DNA from: Mangrovibacterium diazotrophicum
Lineage (GTDB): Bacteria; Bacteroidota; Bacteroidia; Bacteroidales; Prolixibacteraceae
Reading direction: 5' to 3'
DNA length: 64,000 nt
NCBI RefSeq assembly: GCF_003610535.1
Contig: NZ_RAPN01000003.1
Span: 124,001 to 188,000, forward strand
Every line of letters starts with the position of its first letter. Position 1 is the first letter of the stretch. The notes below the pieces were generated by a model, which had not been told where the DNA came from, ran no database searches, and saw only the letters and a list, made by a program, of their open reading frames with translations. Below are positions 45,056 to 54,926 of the stretch, in pieces. A program made the position numbers and the translations under genes.

Positions 45056-47338
45056 TTATTTCTCATTTGAAAAGGAGTAAGGGAAATCCTTTTTGCTTGT
45101 TCCTCGCTTTGGGTTCGGAGTGGAGCTCATCTCGAATGAGATTTGCGCACCTTTCATCAAATCTTCATGAGTCAGGTAGTTCTTACAGTATTTTTCACCG
45201 TTCATGGTCATTTGGTTGATGTAGCGAGTCTCCTTCGCGTTATTAGGTGCATCGATGGTGATTTCATTTCCGTTTTCCAATTCAATTTTTACCGATTTAA
45301 ACAGCGGTGCTCCCAAAATGTATTGATTGCTTCCTGGGCAAACCGGGTAAAAACCCAGTGCCGAGAAAACATACCAGGCCGATGTTTGGCCGTTGTCCTC
45401 GTCGCCGCAATAACCATCGGGGGCCGCCGAATACAGCTTATCCATGATTTCGCGTGCCCAATATTGAGCTTTCCAAGGCGTACCTGCGTAATCGTACAGG
45501 TAAACCATGTGCTGGATCGGTTGGTTGCCGTGAGCGTATTGTCCCATATCCATAACCTGCATCTCGCGCATTTCGTGAATCATGCCGCGGCTCTTCATGC
45601 CAGCCGAACCAGGGATAATAAACACCGAGTCGAGCATGGTTACAAACTCCTTTTCACCTCCCATCAGGTCAATCAGCCCTTGCGGATCTTGAAAGACCGA
45701 CCAGGAATAGTGCCAGCTGTTTCCTTCGGTGAAATCGCGGCTCCAATCGGTTGGCTCAAAGGAATCGGCAAACGATCCATCAGCTGCGCGGCCTGCCATG
45801 AGTTTATTTTTGGGGTTGAACAGGTTTTTATAGTTCATCGCACGTTTGGCGTAAATGCGGATTTCACTTTCAGGCTTGTTCAACGCTTTCCCCAAACGAT
45901 AGATGGTCCAGTCGTCATAAGCGTATTCCAATGTTCTGGCTACGTTTTGCCGGATGCCGATATCATTCGGAATGTAACCATATTGGTTGTATTCCTTATA
46001 GCCGGTACGCCCCGAAGCACCAACCGTTGGATGAACGTTGTTGGCATCGTGTTTCAATGCTTCCCACAAGGTCTCGATGTCGTAGCCGCGCAAACCTTTC
46101 AGGTAAGCATCAGCAACCACCGAGGCCGAATTGTTACCCACCATGATGTTGCGATGACCGGGACTGGCCCACTCGGGCAGGAAGCCACTTTCTTTGTAAG
46201 CGTTGACCAATCCTTCCTGCATTTTCTCATTTTCAGCAGGGAACACCAGGTTCAGGAAAGGAAATAGACTGCGGAACGTATCCCAAAATCCGGTATCGGT
46301 AAACATGTACCCGGGTAGAACTTTACCATTGTAGGGGCTGTAGTGAACAACATTTCCCTTTGCGTCGATCTCGGAAAGATTGCGGGGGAACAGTACCGAA
46401 CGATACATGCACGAGTAGAAGGTGCGAAGGTTGTCGATGTTGTCGTCATCCACTTTGATTTTTCCCAGAACTTCATTCCAGCGGGCTTTTCCTTTGGCCT
46501 TGATGGTATCGAAGTCGTCGTTTCCCAGTTCTTTCAAGTTGATCAACGCTTGTTCTTCGCTAATGAATGAAGAAGCTACGCGCGCATTCACTTGTTCGCC
46601 TTTCGAAGTTTCAAAACCGATAATGGCTCCTGCGTGGCCGCCTTCAAATACCTTGGTTCCCTCGGTAATAATGCTGTCGTTTACAGTTGCGAAATAAGTG
46701 AAGGGTTTATCGAAGACAATCACAAAGTAGTTTTTGAAATTATCTGGCACGCCACCGCTGTTACGGGTGGTGTAGCCTACGATTTTATTCTCTTCCGGAA
46801 TGATTTTGATAGCCGAACCCCGATCGAAAGCATCTGTTACGATGTACGAGTTTTTGCTGTCGGGGAAGGTAAAGCGAAACATGGCAGCACGCTCGGTCGG
46901 TGCGATTTCGGTTGTAATATCGAAATCGGCGAGGTAGGCACTGTAATAATAAGGCTTGGCCACTTCGGCTTTATGCGAAAACCAGCTGGCTCGCTTTTCC
47001 TCGTTAAAAATTGGTTCGCCGGTGATCGGCATAATCGAAAACTGACCGTAGTCGTTCATCCAGGGACTTGGCTGGTGGGTTTGTTTGAAGCCCCTGATTT
47101 TGTCATCGGTATATCTGTACATCCAGCCATCGCCATTTTTACCGGTTTGCGGCGACCAAAAATTCATTCCCCAGGGCATCGCCGTTGCAGGGTAGGTGTT
47201 TCCTGTTGAAAGTGCGTATTTTGAACTTGTTCCGACCAGGGTACTCACATAACTGACCGGATCAAACGTCTGTGCATTCAATTTTAAAACCAGGCTGCAA
47301 ACCAACATTGCAGCCATCAATCCAATTTTTCTTCCCAT
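45056..47338 (-). CDS. GH92 family alpha-mannosidase
   Basis: This 760-residue secreted enzyme has a signal peptide (LMAAMLVCSLVLKLNAQ). It is full length with the GH92 N-domain and (alpha/alpha)6 catalytic domain: GYMFTDTGFWDTFRSLFPF at the binding region and GDEDNGQTSAWYVFSALG at the acid/base region. It should remove terminal alpha-mannose from glycans, depending on calcium. It is paired with the divergent GH92 two genes on. The linkage is unknown. Confidence 0.93.
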   Translation of the reverse strand: MGRKIGLMAAMLVCSLVLKLNAQTFDPVSYVSTLVGTSSKYALSTGNTYPATAMPWGMNFWSPQTGKNGDGWMYRYTDDKIRGFKQTHQPSPWMNDYGQFSIMPITGEPIFNEEKRASWFSHKAEVAKPYYYSAYLADFDITTEIAPTERAAMFRFTFPDSKNSYIVTDAFDRGSAIKIIPEENKIVGYTTRNSGGVPDNFKNYFVIVFDKPFTYFATVNDSIITEGTKVFEGGHAGAIIGFETSKGEQVNARVASSFISEEQALINLKELGNDDFDTIKAKGKARWNEVLGKIKVDDDNIDNLRTFYSCMYRSVLFPRNLSEIDAKGNVVHYSPYNGKVLPGYMFTDTGFWDTFRSLFPFLNLVFPAENEKMQEGLVNAYKESGFLPEWASPGHRNIMVGNNSASVVADAYLKGLRGYDIETLWEALKHDANNVHPTVGASGRTGYKEYNQYGYIPNDIGIRQNVARTLEYAYDDWTIYRLGKALNKPESEIRIYAKRAMNYKNLFNPKNKLMAGRAADGSFADSFEPTDWSRDFTEGNSWHYSWSVFQDPQGLIDLMGGEKEFVTMLDSVFIIPGSAGMKSRGMIHEMREMQVMDMGQYAHGNQPIQHMVYLYDYAGTPWKAQYWAREIMDKLYSAAPDGYCGDEDNGQTSAWYVFSALGFYPVCPGSNQYILGAPLFKSVKIELENGNEITIDAPNNAKETRYINQMTMNGEKYCKNYLTHEDLMKGAQISFEMSSTPNPKRGTSKKDFPYSFSNEK

Positions 47339-47392
47339 TTCTGTTATCTGTTTTTCGTTGCTTGTTTATGTTTTCTGATTCTTGTTTTTCTG

Positions 47393-48766
47393 CTATTCGT
47401 CGGAGTCGGTAATTTCTTTTTTCCCGGTGCTGTTGTTTGTCAACCAGACAGCATACTGCTCTTCAAGCTCTTTCACCTTTTCCGGGTATTGTTTGGCCAG
47501 GTTGGTTTGTTCGCCCGGGTCGTTTACCAGGTTTACCAGGAACAGCGAATCTTGGGCCGAAAACTTTTCGCCATTAACAAATGGATGGCCCAGCAGTTTC
47601 CAATCGCCATTTCGTGCAGCCCAGCTGTTGCCAAACTTCCAGCAGAAGGCATTGTGGTTCGACTCCGCTTTCGAATTGTCGATGATTGGCATCAGACTTT
47701 TACCATCCAGGTCACTGGTATCGAGGTCGATTCCACACATTTCAGCCAAAGTCGGCATCCAGTCGGCATTCACGGCTATTTGTCCGCGAACTTCGCCTTC
47801 TTTCAAATGTCCCGGCCAGCTAATTGCGGCAGGTACGCGGATTCCGCCTTCAAACAAACTGAATTTTGAACCCCGGTAAACGCCGGCACTACCGCCGCCA
47901 TGATGAGCGCGTTCCTCGGTCGAGTAGCCATTGTCAGCCTGCAAAACGATGATGGTATTTTCCAGCAAACCCAGTTCTTTGAGTTTGGCGATGAGTTTCC
48001 CAACTTCCTCATCCATTGTTGAAACGAAGGCTGCATACAGGTCGCGTGGATATTCTACGCCTTTATCCTGGTAATACTCCAGCCATTTCGGATAACCCTG
48101 GTACGGATAGTGCGGTGTGTTCATGGCGTAATACATGAAAAAAGGCTCTGATTGGTTTTCTTCGAAAAAAGCAGAAGCTTCTTTGACCATCAGATCCGGG
48201 AAATATTCGCCGGGGTAAAAGACTTCTTCGCCGTTTCGGTAAAGGTCGTGTCGGTTTGGGCCTTCCCAGTAAAAGAAGTGTGAATAGTTGTCGATGCAAC
48301 CGACCAGGTGACCGAAGGAATAATCAAATCCCTGGGCATTGGGCTGCTTGTCTTTTCCTTGTCCCAGGTGCCATTTCCCGATCTGGGCTGTTTTATAACC
48401 GGCATCTTTAAACATTTCTGCAATGGTGTATTGTTCGGTTGGCATGCCGGCTTCATCGCTCATCGAGCTAACGTTACCGCCCACACCTGCGCGCTGAGGT
48501 GTTTTTCCGGTGAGCAGACCAGCTCTTGAAGGTGAGCAAATCGGAGCCCCGTAAAATTGAGTGAATTTCACTCCGCTGCCGACCAGTTTGTCCATGTTGG
48601 GAGTCACTAAATCTTTTGCTCCAAAGCAGTTTAAATCGATGGCACCTTGATCGTCAGTGTAGATGATGATGACGTTGGGTTTAGCGTTTTTAGACTTCTG
48701 CGCGGCATGAAGAATACCGGGCGCAAGCATCACGAGACAAAGAGTCAACCGATAAAATAAAATCAT
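47393..48766 (-). CDS. Arylsulfatase-type sulfatase
   Basis: This 457-residue secreted sulfatase has the signature CSPSRAGLLTG with C77 to be converted to formylglycine, DDQG at the start of the metal site and the N-terminal IIIYTDDQGAIDLNCFGAKD. It removes sulfate esters from a carbohydrate. It needs a maturase encoded elsewhere. Its place behind SusD suggests a sulfated component in the glycan target. It lies after a terminator and probably has its own promoter. Confidence 0.92.
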   Translation of the reverse strand: MILFYRLTLCLVMLAPGILHAAQKSKNAKPNVIIIYTDDQGAIDLNCFGAKDLVTPNMDKLVGSGVKFTQFYGAPICSPSRAGLLTGKTPQRAGVGGNVSSMSDEAGMPTEQYTIAEMFKDAGYKTAQIGKWHLGQGKDKQPNAQGFDYSFGHLVGCIDNYSHFFYWEGPNRHDLYRNGEEVFYPGEYFPDLMVKEASAFFEENQSEPFFMYYAMNTPHYPYQGYPKWLEYYQDKGVEYPRDLYAAFVSTMDEEVGKLIAKLKELGLLENTIIVLQADNGYSTEERAHHGGGSAGVYRGSKFSLFEGGIRVPAAISWPGHLKEGEVRGQIAVNADWMPTLAEMCGIDLDTSDLDGKSLMPIIDNSKAESNHNAFCWKFGNSWAARNGDWKLLGHPFVNGEKFSAQDSLFLVNLVNDPGEQTNLAKQYPEKVKELEEQYAVWLTNNSTGKKEITDSDE

Positions 48767-48811
48767 GGAAGGAGTTTTAAGATTCTTAAATATACTATTG
48801 TTACAAAGAAA

Positions 48812-48838
48812 GAGACCAGATCACTCTGGTCTCCTTTT
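48812..48838 (-). terminator. Hairpin after susD
   Basis: GAGACCAGA (48812-48820) with TCTGGTCTC (48825-48833), a TCAC loop. It lies between the SusD stop and the sulfatase start, so it may reduce transcription into the downstream genes. Confidence 0.65.
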
Positions 48839-48852
48839 TATTTTTAACATTA

Positions 48853-50361
48853 TTACCAACCGGGGTTTTGGGTCAGGTTTTCATTTTCGTCTATTTCAGA
48901 AGAAGGAACGGCAAACAGGTAATCGCGATCGGGATTGAATGATCGGGTTTCGATGACTTCGCCCAAATAGTTGTAAACGGGGCCGTTGTTCAATTCTTCA
49001 GCAGTTCCCCAACGTCTGAAGTCAGAATAAAACTGGCCTTCGCCAACCAGCTCAATACGTCGTTCCAAATGAATTGCTTCTCTCATTTCTTCTTTGGTCA
49101 AACCAGCTTCAAGTTCCGGCATCTCTACGGTTTCGCGACCTCTGATTGTATTGATTGCCCAATAAACTTCCGAGTTTGGAGCCGACAGGGATTCGTTCAG
49201 TGCTTCGGCGTAGGTCAGCAAAACTTCTCCGTAACGCAGAACAATGTAGTTCAGATCCGAATTATTATCCGAGATGGTTTGTGTTTCATCGTCGGTGTAT
49301 ACGGTTAATTTTTTCAAACCGTAGCCGGATTCGTAAAGAAGGGAAGAAGTTGCTGTTTTGCCGTTGTACGGATAGCCAACGATTGCAATTGTTTGGTGTA
49401 AACGAGGGTCACGGTTTTCATAGGGATTCTCTGGATCGTACAGCTCCGACTCGTCGATGGATTTACCGTCTGTCATTTCGTAAAGGTCGACCAGGTTTTT
49501 CAGCGGGGCCCAACGGTTCAGGTTGTAGCATTCGTAGTCGCGACGATGCAAGAAATCGGGGGACTGGTATTGAACGTCGAAAATTACTTCTTCGTTGTTT
49601 TCATTATCGGGTAGGTAGAATCCGCGATAGTCGGGAAACAGGTCGTAAACACCAAGGTCGATTACTGTTTTTGCTGCTGTGGCGGCTTCGGCCCAACGTT
49701 CGTTGTACAGCAAAACACGCGCTTTCAAAGCTAAGGCGGCACCCTGCGTGGCACGGCCAATGTCGGAGGAAGAACTGTAGCTTGTTGGAAGCAATGACGC
49801 TGCATCATCCAGGTCGGATAGGATTTGTTCAACAACTTCGTCTTTAGCAGTACGCGGCCAGGTTTCCTGTTCCGAAGCCGGGGCTTCCAGAATCAATGGC
49901 ACATCGCCAAAATAATCAACCAGGTAGCTGTAAAGTAAAGCCCTGATGAATAAGGCTTCACCTTTCATCTGGTTTTTGGTGTCCTCGTCGGTAATATCTG
50001 CATCGTCAATGTAATCCAAAAAGGTGTTTGCGCGCCCAATACCCTTGTAAGAGTTGGCCCAGCAGGAAGAGAACATGGAGCTGGTGCTAAGTGCTGTACC
50101 CAGAGCAATTTCGCGGGTTCCGTTGGCCGAGTTATAGGAAATTTCGTTGGGAGTTGCCTGTTCCAATTCACCATTGAAATAGAGGTAGTTGCTCATCAAA
50201 CTGTTGTAAACGCCGACCAACGCGGCAGCATACTGCTCGTCGCTACCTGACCAAAAAGTGTCGGTGCTGTACTGCGAGGTCGGGTCAATATCCAACAAAT
50301 CGTTGCAGGATGCGAAAAGCATCAGGAAAACGGGTAATATGTATAAATATTTATTTTTCAT
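48853..50361 (-). CDS. SusD/RagB-type surface glycan-binding lipoprotein
   Basis: This 502-residue lipoprotein has a lipobox (LMLFASCNDLLDID). The SusD N-terminal pattern YLYFNGELEQATPNEI and the C-terminal SusD domain with FNPDRDYLFAVPSSEID are present, and TPR-like helices fill the middle. SusD proteins sit as lids on SusC and bind glycan. It lies 9 bases after SusC in an operon. Length is normal. Confidence 0.93.
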   Translation of the reverse strand: MKNKYLYILPVFLMLFASCNDLLDIDPTSQYSTDTFWSGSDEQYAAALVGVYNSLMSNYLYFNGELEQATPNEISYNSANGTREIALGTALSTSSMFSSCWANSYKGIGRANTFLDYIDDADITDEDTKNQMKGEALFIRALLYSYLVDYFGDVPLILEAPASEQETWPRTAKDEVVEQILSDLDDAASLLPTSYSSSSDIGRATQGAALALKARVLLYNERWAEAATAAKTVIDLGVYDLFPDYRGFYLPDNENNEEVIFDVQYQSPDFLHRRDYECYNLNRWAPLKNLVDLYEMTDGKSIDESELYDPENPYENRDPRLHQTIAIVGYPYNGKTATSSLLYESGYGLKKLTVYTDDETQTISDNNSDLNYIVLRYGEVLLTYAEALNESLSAPNSEVYWAINTIRGRETVEMPELEAGLTKEEMREAIHLERRIELVGEGQFYSDFRRWGTAEELNNGPVYNYLGEVIETRSFNPDRDYLFAVPSSEIDENENLTQNPGW

Positions 50362-50370
50362 GACGTTGCA

Positions 50371-53300
50371 TTAAAATTTGAGGTTAAAGCCGGCAGTGAA
50401 TGTTTTTACCGATGGGTATGAATAGTAATGATCTGAAGTGATTGGTTTTTCCGGGTCGAAATCCTTCATTTTAGAGAAGGTTAGCAAGTTCTGTCCATTT
50501 ACGAAAATGGTGAGATCCTTCGCATTTACCCGCGATAAAATTGATTTCGGAATGGAATAAGAAAGTTGAATATTCTTCAAGCGCAGGTACGAGGCATCTT
50601 TCAACCAGAAATTCGAGTTGCGGAAGTTATCGCTTGATGACAATTCGTAGGTTGTCATGATGGGTAACTTGGCGTTTGGTCGGTCTTCAGTCCAGGAGTT
50701 GTTGACCCACTCGCGGGTAACAGAAGTCCCGTACCAGAATGGTGTTGCAACGATTCCCTGCGGATAGGTGTCAATGCCCTGTACTCCCTGGAAAAAGGTG
50801 GTCAGTGCAAAGTTCCGGTATTGCAGGTTTATGTTGAAACTGTAGGTGAAATCCGGTTGCGCATCACCGGCGATGATCCTGTCGTCGTCGTCAATAGTAC
50901 CATCGTTGTTTTGGTCAACATACTTCAAATACCCCGGTTTAGTAGTGCTGTTTTGATAAGCGCTGTTGTCAATTTCGTCCTGTGACTGGAAGATTCCATC
51001 CGCTTCCAGAATGTAGTAGGAGTCGATGGCATATCCTTCTTTGGTGATGTATTTGCCACTGATGATTTCGTCATCGTTGAGGTCAACAACCTTGTTTTTG
51101 TTGAAGTTGATGCTTCCCTGAACTTCGTATGAGAATTTTCCGATGTGGTTACGATGACCGACAGTGATCTCAAGACCGGTGTTGTCAACTGCACCAATAT
51201 TTTGAACCGGTCCGGTCAAGTCGCCCACCTGGCTGGCCAAGGTGACAGAGCGCAGAATGTTTTTTGTTCGTTTTTTATACCATTCAACCGAAAAGTTGAC
51301 TTTATTTTGGAACAGACCGGCGTCGAGCCCGAGGTTCGAAATCGTGGTTGTTTCCCAGGTGATACTGGGGTCGTTGTAGGCGGTAACGGCAGCACCTGCG
51401 TTGGTCGATCCACCAAATGAGTATTCAATGCCGGTATCAATCAGGTTGATATATCTGAAATTACCGATTTCCTGGTTCCCAAGACTACCATACGAAGCTC
51501 TCACTTTCATCAGAGACACCCATGGCAGGTCGGCCATGAAATTTTCCTGTTCAAGCCGGTACCCTGTGGAGAAAGATGGGAACCAACCCCAGCGGTTGCC
51601 ATCGGCAAAACGGGAAGAACCGTCGTAGCGTAAATTCGCTTCAAACAGGAACTTCTGGTCGAAGTCGTAGTTTAAACGGCCAAAGAATCCGACCAATGCG
51701 TTTGCTGAGGAGTCTCCGCTCACATCTTTGTTGGTAGAGCCGGCATCCAGTTCGGTCAGGTCGTTCCCCAGGAATCCTTCGATGGTGGCAATATGGTAGC
51801 CCGATGTGAATTTTTCGTAACTGCTACCCACCAGTAATTTAAGCTTGTGTTTGTCGTTAAAGGTTTGGTCCCAGGTCAGCGTGTGGAACAGGGTCGTGTT
51901 TAACTCGCGGTCGTCCTCCGTTGTCAAGTGTCGGTTCCGGTTCGATGTATAGAAATCGACAGTTGAGGCTTCCAGTGTTTTTACCTGGTAGTATTCGATC
52001 TCCGGAACAAACTCGGAGTAGAAATAATTGTAGCTGTTCACACCTAACTTGGCGTAGTAGGTCAGGTTCGCCGGAAGTTTGATTTCGGCAAACATGCTCA
52101 CCAGTGCCCGTTGTTGTTCGCGATCTCGGTGTCCCTCTTTGGCTAAGACAATCGGGTGGCGGTAAACGTTGTGGCCCGGAGTTTTGATAAAGGTATTGGC
52201 GTAACGGCCGTCTTCCAGGTAAGTCGGGTGGAAGCCCTGCGCTTTAAAGGTCATCTGCATCACGTTGTAAACGCCGGCGGTCGGAGCCTGAATGTATTGT
52301 CTGATACCGGTAACATTCGCTCCTACTTTTAACCAGTTGTTTGCCTGTATGCTGATGTTCGAGTTCAGTGTGAAACGGTGGCTTCCGGAACTCATCAGTA
52401 CACCGTCCTGATCCTGGTAGCCCATCGACAGTGAGTAGGTCGCTTTTTCGCTACCACCAGAAAAGCGGAGGTCGTGATTTTGGATGGGCGCATCATCAAA
52501 CATGATGTCCAGCCAGTTATTGTTGGGGTAGGTATACGGATCGGTTAATCGTCCGGCTTTATATTCTTCAATCAGATCGTCGGAGTAGTCAACCGATGTT
52601 TTCCCTGCGTTAATCTGAGCCTGGTTTCTGAGTTCCATAAATTCAACCGGGTCGGTAATCAGGTCGGGCATTCCGATTGTTCGTTGGAACCCAAAATAGT
52701 TGCCGTACTCGATGGAGGTTTTTTCGTTGCTCTTTCCTTTTTTGGTTGTCACCAGAATCACCCCGTTGGCAGCGCGGTTTCCATAAATGGAGGCAGAGGC
52801 TGCATCTTTCAACACCGAGATTGATTCGATATCACTGGGGTTGAGGGCGTCAAGCGGATATTCAACACCATCGACCAAAACAAGCGGATCGTTGCTGTTT
52901 AAGGTACCGATACCACGGATGCGGATTGTTGTTCCGTCGAAACCCGGTTGGGCACCAGCTTGGTTGACGTATAAGCCGGATACACCTTGCAGCGATTGAG
53001 ATGCCTGGGTGATCGGGCGGCTTTTTAATTCTTCACCACTCAGGGAGGCAACAGCTCCGGTGAGGTTTACTTTTTTCTGTACACCGTATCCAACAGCCAC
53101 GACTTCCTCGATGCCGACGGTTTCTTCTTCCAGTGTAACATCGAGAACAGCCTGACCGGCTATTTCTTTTTCACTAGTCTTCATCCCGATAAACGAGAAT
53201 ACGAGTACTGCATCACTGGGGACATTCTTCAGATGGTATTCACCATTTGGATCGGTAAGTGTTCCGTTGCTGGTGCCTTTAATTACCACGGTAACCCCGG

Positions 53301-53739
53301 GAAGCGGCTGGTTGGTTTTATCGGTTACCAAACCTTTAATGTTGCCGGTTGTCTGTTGTGTTCCGGCTTGTTCTTTGTTCGTGGTCAGCAGGATCAGGTT
53401 GTCGTCCATGATTTTGTACGAAATACCTTGCTCCTGAAAAAGTTTGTCGAGTATTTCACCAACACTTTCCTCGGTAACTTTCAGATCAACAATCCGGTCA
53501 ACGTCGACTTGCTCGCGTTGGTAAAAGAAACGGCAATCTGTCGTATTCTCGATTTCCATGAGTATGTCAGAGATTTTTGTACCCTGAAAATCAAGACTCA
53601 ACTTGGTTGATTGCGAGTAAACCGATGCCGATAATTGCATCAAACTCAATAGCAAAAAGAGAAAAGTAAGTTTCATTTTTAACCAAAGCTTTTGCTTTAT
53701 CCGACTCGTACCCGGTCGGAATAACACAGTTTTTTTCAT
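50371..53739 (-). CDS. SusC/RagA TonB-dependent outer-membrane transporter with STN domain
   Basis: This 1122-residue protein has a signal sequence after a basic N-terminal stretch. An STN (secretin/TonB short N-terminal) domain lies at about residues 55-110, a carboxypeptidase-regulatory-like domain at about 135-220, the plug with VAVGYGVQKKVNLTGAVASL and LNPSDIESISVLKDAASASI at about 235-360, and a 22-strand barrel to the C-terminus. An STN domain is typical for transporters that signal to FecR. It imports glycan oligomers using TonB. It is the first gene of the transcribed susC-susD block. Confidence 0.95.
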   Translation of the reverse strand: MKKTVLFRPGTSRIKQKLWLKMKLTFLFLLLSLMQLSASVYSQSTKLSLDFQGTKISDILMEIENTTDCRFFYQREQVDVDRIVDLKVTEESVGEILDKLFQEQGISYKIMDDNLILLTTNKEQAGTQQTTGNIKGLVTDKTNQPLPGVTVVIKGTSNGTLTDPNGEYHLKNVPSDAVLVFSFIGMKTSEKEIAGQAVLDVTLEEETVGIEEVVAVGYGVQKKVNLTGAVASLSGEELKSRPITQASQSLQGVSGLYVNQAGAQPGFDGTTIRIRGIGTLNSNDPLVLVDGVEYPLDALNPSDIESISVLKDAASASIYGNRAANGVILVTTKKGKSNEKTSIEYGNYFGFQRTIGMPDLITDPVEFMELRNQAQINAGKTSVDYSDDLIEEYKAGRLTDPYTYPNNNWLDIMFDDAPIQNHDLRFSGGSEKATYSLSMGYQDQDGVLMSSGSHRFTLNSNISIQANNWLKVGANVTGIRQYIQAPTAGVYNVMQMTFKAQGFHPTYLEDGRYANTFIKTPGHNVYRHPIVLAKEGHRDREQQRALVSMFAEIKLPANLTYYAKLGVNSYNYFYSEFVPEIEYYQVKTLEASTVDFYTSNRNRHLTTEDDRELNTTLFHTLTWDQTFNDKHKLKLLVGSSYEKFTSGYHIATIEGFLGNDLTELDAGSTNKDVSGDSSANALVGFFGRLNYDFDQKFLFEANLRYDGSSRFADGNRWGWFPSFSTGYRLEQENFMADLPWVSLMKVRASYGSLGNQEIGNFRYINLIDTGIEYSFGGSTNAGAAVTAYNDPSITWETTTISNLGLDAGLFQNKVNFSVEWYKKRTKNILRSVTLASQVGDLTGPVQNIGAVDNTGLEITVGHRNHIGKFSYEVQGSINFNKNKVVDLNDDEIISGKYITKEGYAIDSYYILEADGIFQSQDEIDNSAYQNSTTKPGYLKYVDQNNDGTIDDDDRIIAGDAQPDFTYSFNINLQYRNFALTTFFQGVQGIDTYPQGIVATPFWYGTSVTREWVNNSWTEDRPNAKLPIMTTYELSSSDNFRNSNFWLKDASYLRLKNIQLSYSIPKSILSRVNAKDLTIFVNGQNLLTFSKMKDFDPEKPITSDHYYSYPSVKTFTAGFNLKF

Positions 53740-53857
53740 AGATTTGTTTATTCGTTATTAATAAAATTGGTGTGACAGCACCAGTTAATTAATTTTTGAG
53801 CCGGTTGTGTGACAGCACTTCCGGCTTTTTTTGATGTTTTCACATAGCTGTTTCAGT

Positions 53858-54853
53858 TTATTTTTTCCTGATAATAATTTCTTGTCCTTTGATTTGATAA
53901 GTTATTGGAAGTGTATTTTGAAGGATGTTCAGGACATCCAGGATAGTCTCGTTTTTGATGGTACCATCATAGTGGTACCCGGCTATTTGCTTATCTTCTA
54001 TTTTAATTTCCACCCCGTACTTCCGCTCGAGTAAAACGGCCAGTTCTTTTAAGGTTGCATTTACGAAAATGAGCTTGTTGTCTTTCCAGCTCGAATAGAT
54101 CTGCGTCTTCACGTCGCTGACAACGATGGATTTTTCGTCTTTATTATAAACCAGTTGTTCGCCCGGTTTAAGTTTGATTTCGTTCTTCAATTTCAGTACC
54201 TCCGAGGATTGAACCCGGATTTCGCCTTCTTCCAAAGTTGTGACGACATCGCGATCTTCGTCGTAGGCTTTCACGTTAAATTCGGTACCAGTTACGCGCA
54301 CGTTGTAAAAGGGGGTGTGAACGAAGAATGGTACTTGCTTCGACTTTTTCACTTTAAACCAGGCTTCACCCGAGAGATAAACTTCGCGCGTGTTTTGATC
54401 CTCGTTCCTGGTGTATTTCACCGCAGACCCGGAGTTTAGAAAAACGATGGTGCTATCGGGCAAAATGACCTGCGAAACAGACCCAATTGGTGCAATTGCA
54501 CTGTAAAATTCGTTGCGGGGAGATTTGTTGCGCGACAGTAAAAAGATATTCCCGATGAGCAATCCTACGATTAAAACAGCCGCTGCGTAATACCAATAAT
54601 TGATGCGGTGCTCGCTCGTTTTTCGTTCCGCTTTCTTTTTCTGTTTTATTTTCTTCCAGATACGATCGAATTCAGGAATGACAATTTCCGGGTTCGCTTC
54701 ATCCGGTAGTTGTGCTAACTGATCGTAAAGTTCCTGTTTAAGTTCAAACTCTAAATCGTCACAATGAAACAGGCTTAACAGCTCCCGATGTTCGCTGTCG
54801 GAAAGTTGTCCTGATTTATACTTGTCGATTAACTGTTGTTGATGCGCTTTCAT
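53858..54853 (-). CDS. FecR-type anti-sigma regulator
   Basis: This 331-residue protein has one membrane helix at about 87-108, with the preceding KKAERKTSEHRINYWYYAAA. A FecR domain follows (YLSGEAWFKVKKSKQVPF, RVTGTEFNVKAYDEDRDVVT), and a C-terminal DUF4974-like domain includes ELAVLLERKYGVEI and LPITYQIKGQEI. The cytosolic N-terminus binds the sigma factor. It passes the signal of SusC's STN domain to the sigma factor. It lies 73 bases after the sigma gene. Confidence 0.93.
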   Translation of the reverse strand: MKAHQQQLIDKYKSGQLSDSEHRELLSLFHCDDLEFELKQELYDQLAQLPDEANPEIVIPEFDRIWKKIKQKKKAERKTSEHRINYWYYAAAVLIVGLLIGNIFLLSRNKSPRNEFYSAIAPIGSVSQVILPDSTIVFLNSGSAVKYTRNEDQNTREVYLSGEAWFKVKKSKQVPFFVHTPFYNVRVTGTEFNVKAYDEDRDVVTTLEEGEIRVQSSEVLKLKNEIKLKPGEQLVYNKDEKSIVVSDVKTQIYSSWKDNKLIFVNATLKELAVLLERKYGVEIKIEDKQIAGYHYDGTIKNETILDVLNILQNTLPITYQIKGQEIIIRKK

Positions 54854-54926
54854 TGTTCCGATATTTTACCCTTAGTACGGAACAAGTAAGTGACTTACTC
54901 ACTCGGGCGAAAAAATAATTGAGTTT

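Noticed and set aside
45143-46267. 374-residue open frame on the plus strand
   Set aside because: It lies entirely antisense to the strongly supported GH92 gene and has no domain or signal of its own.
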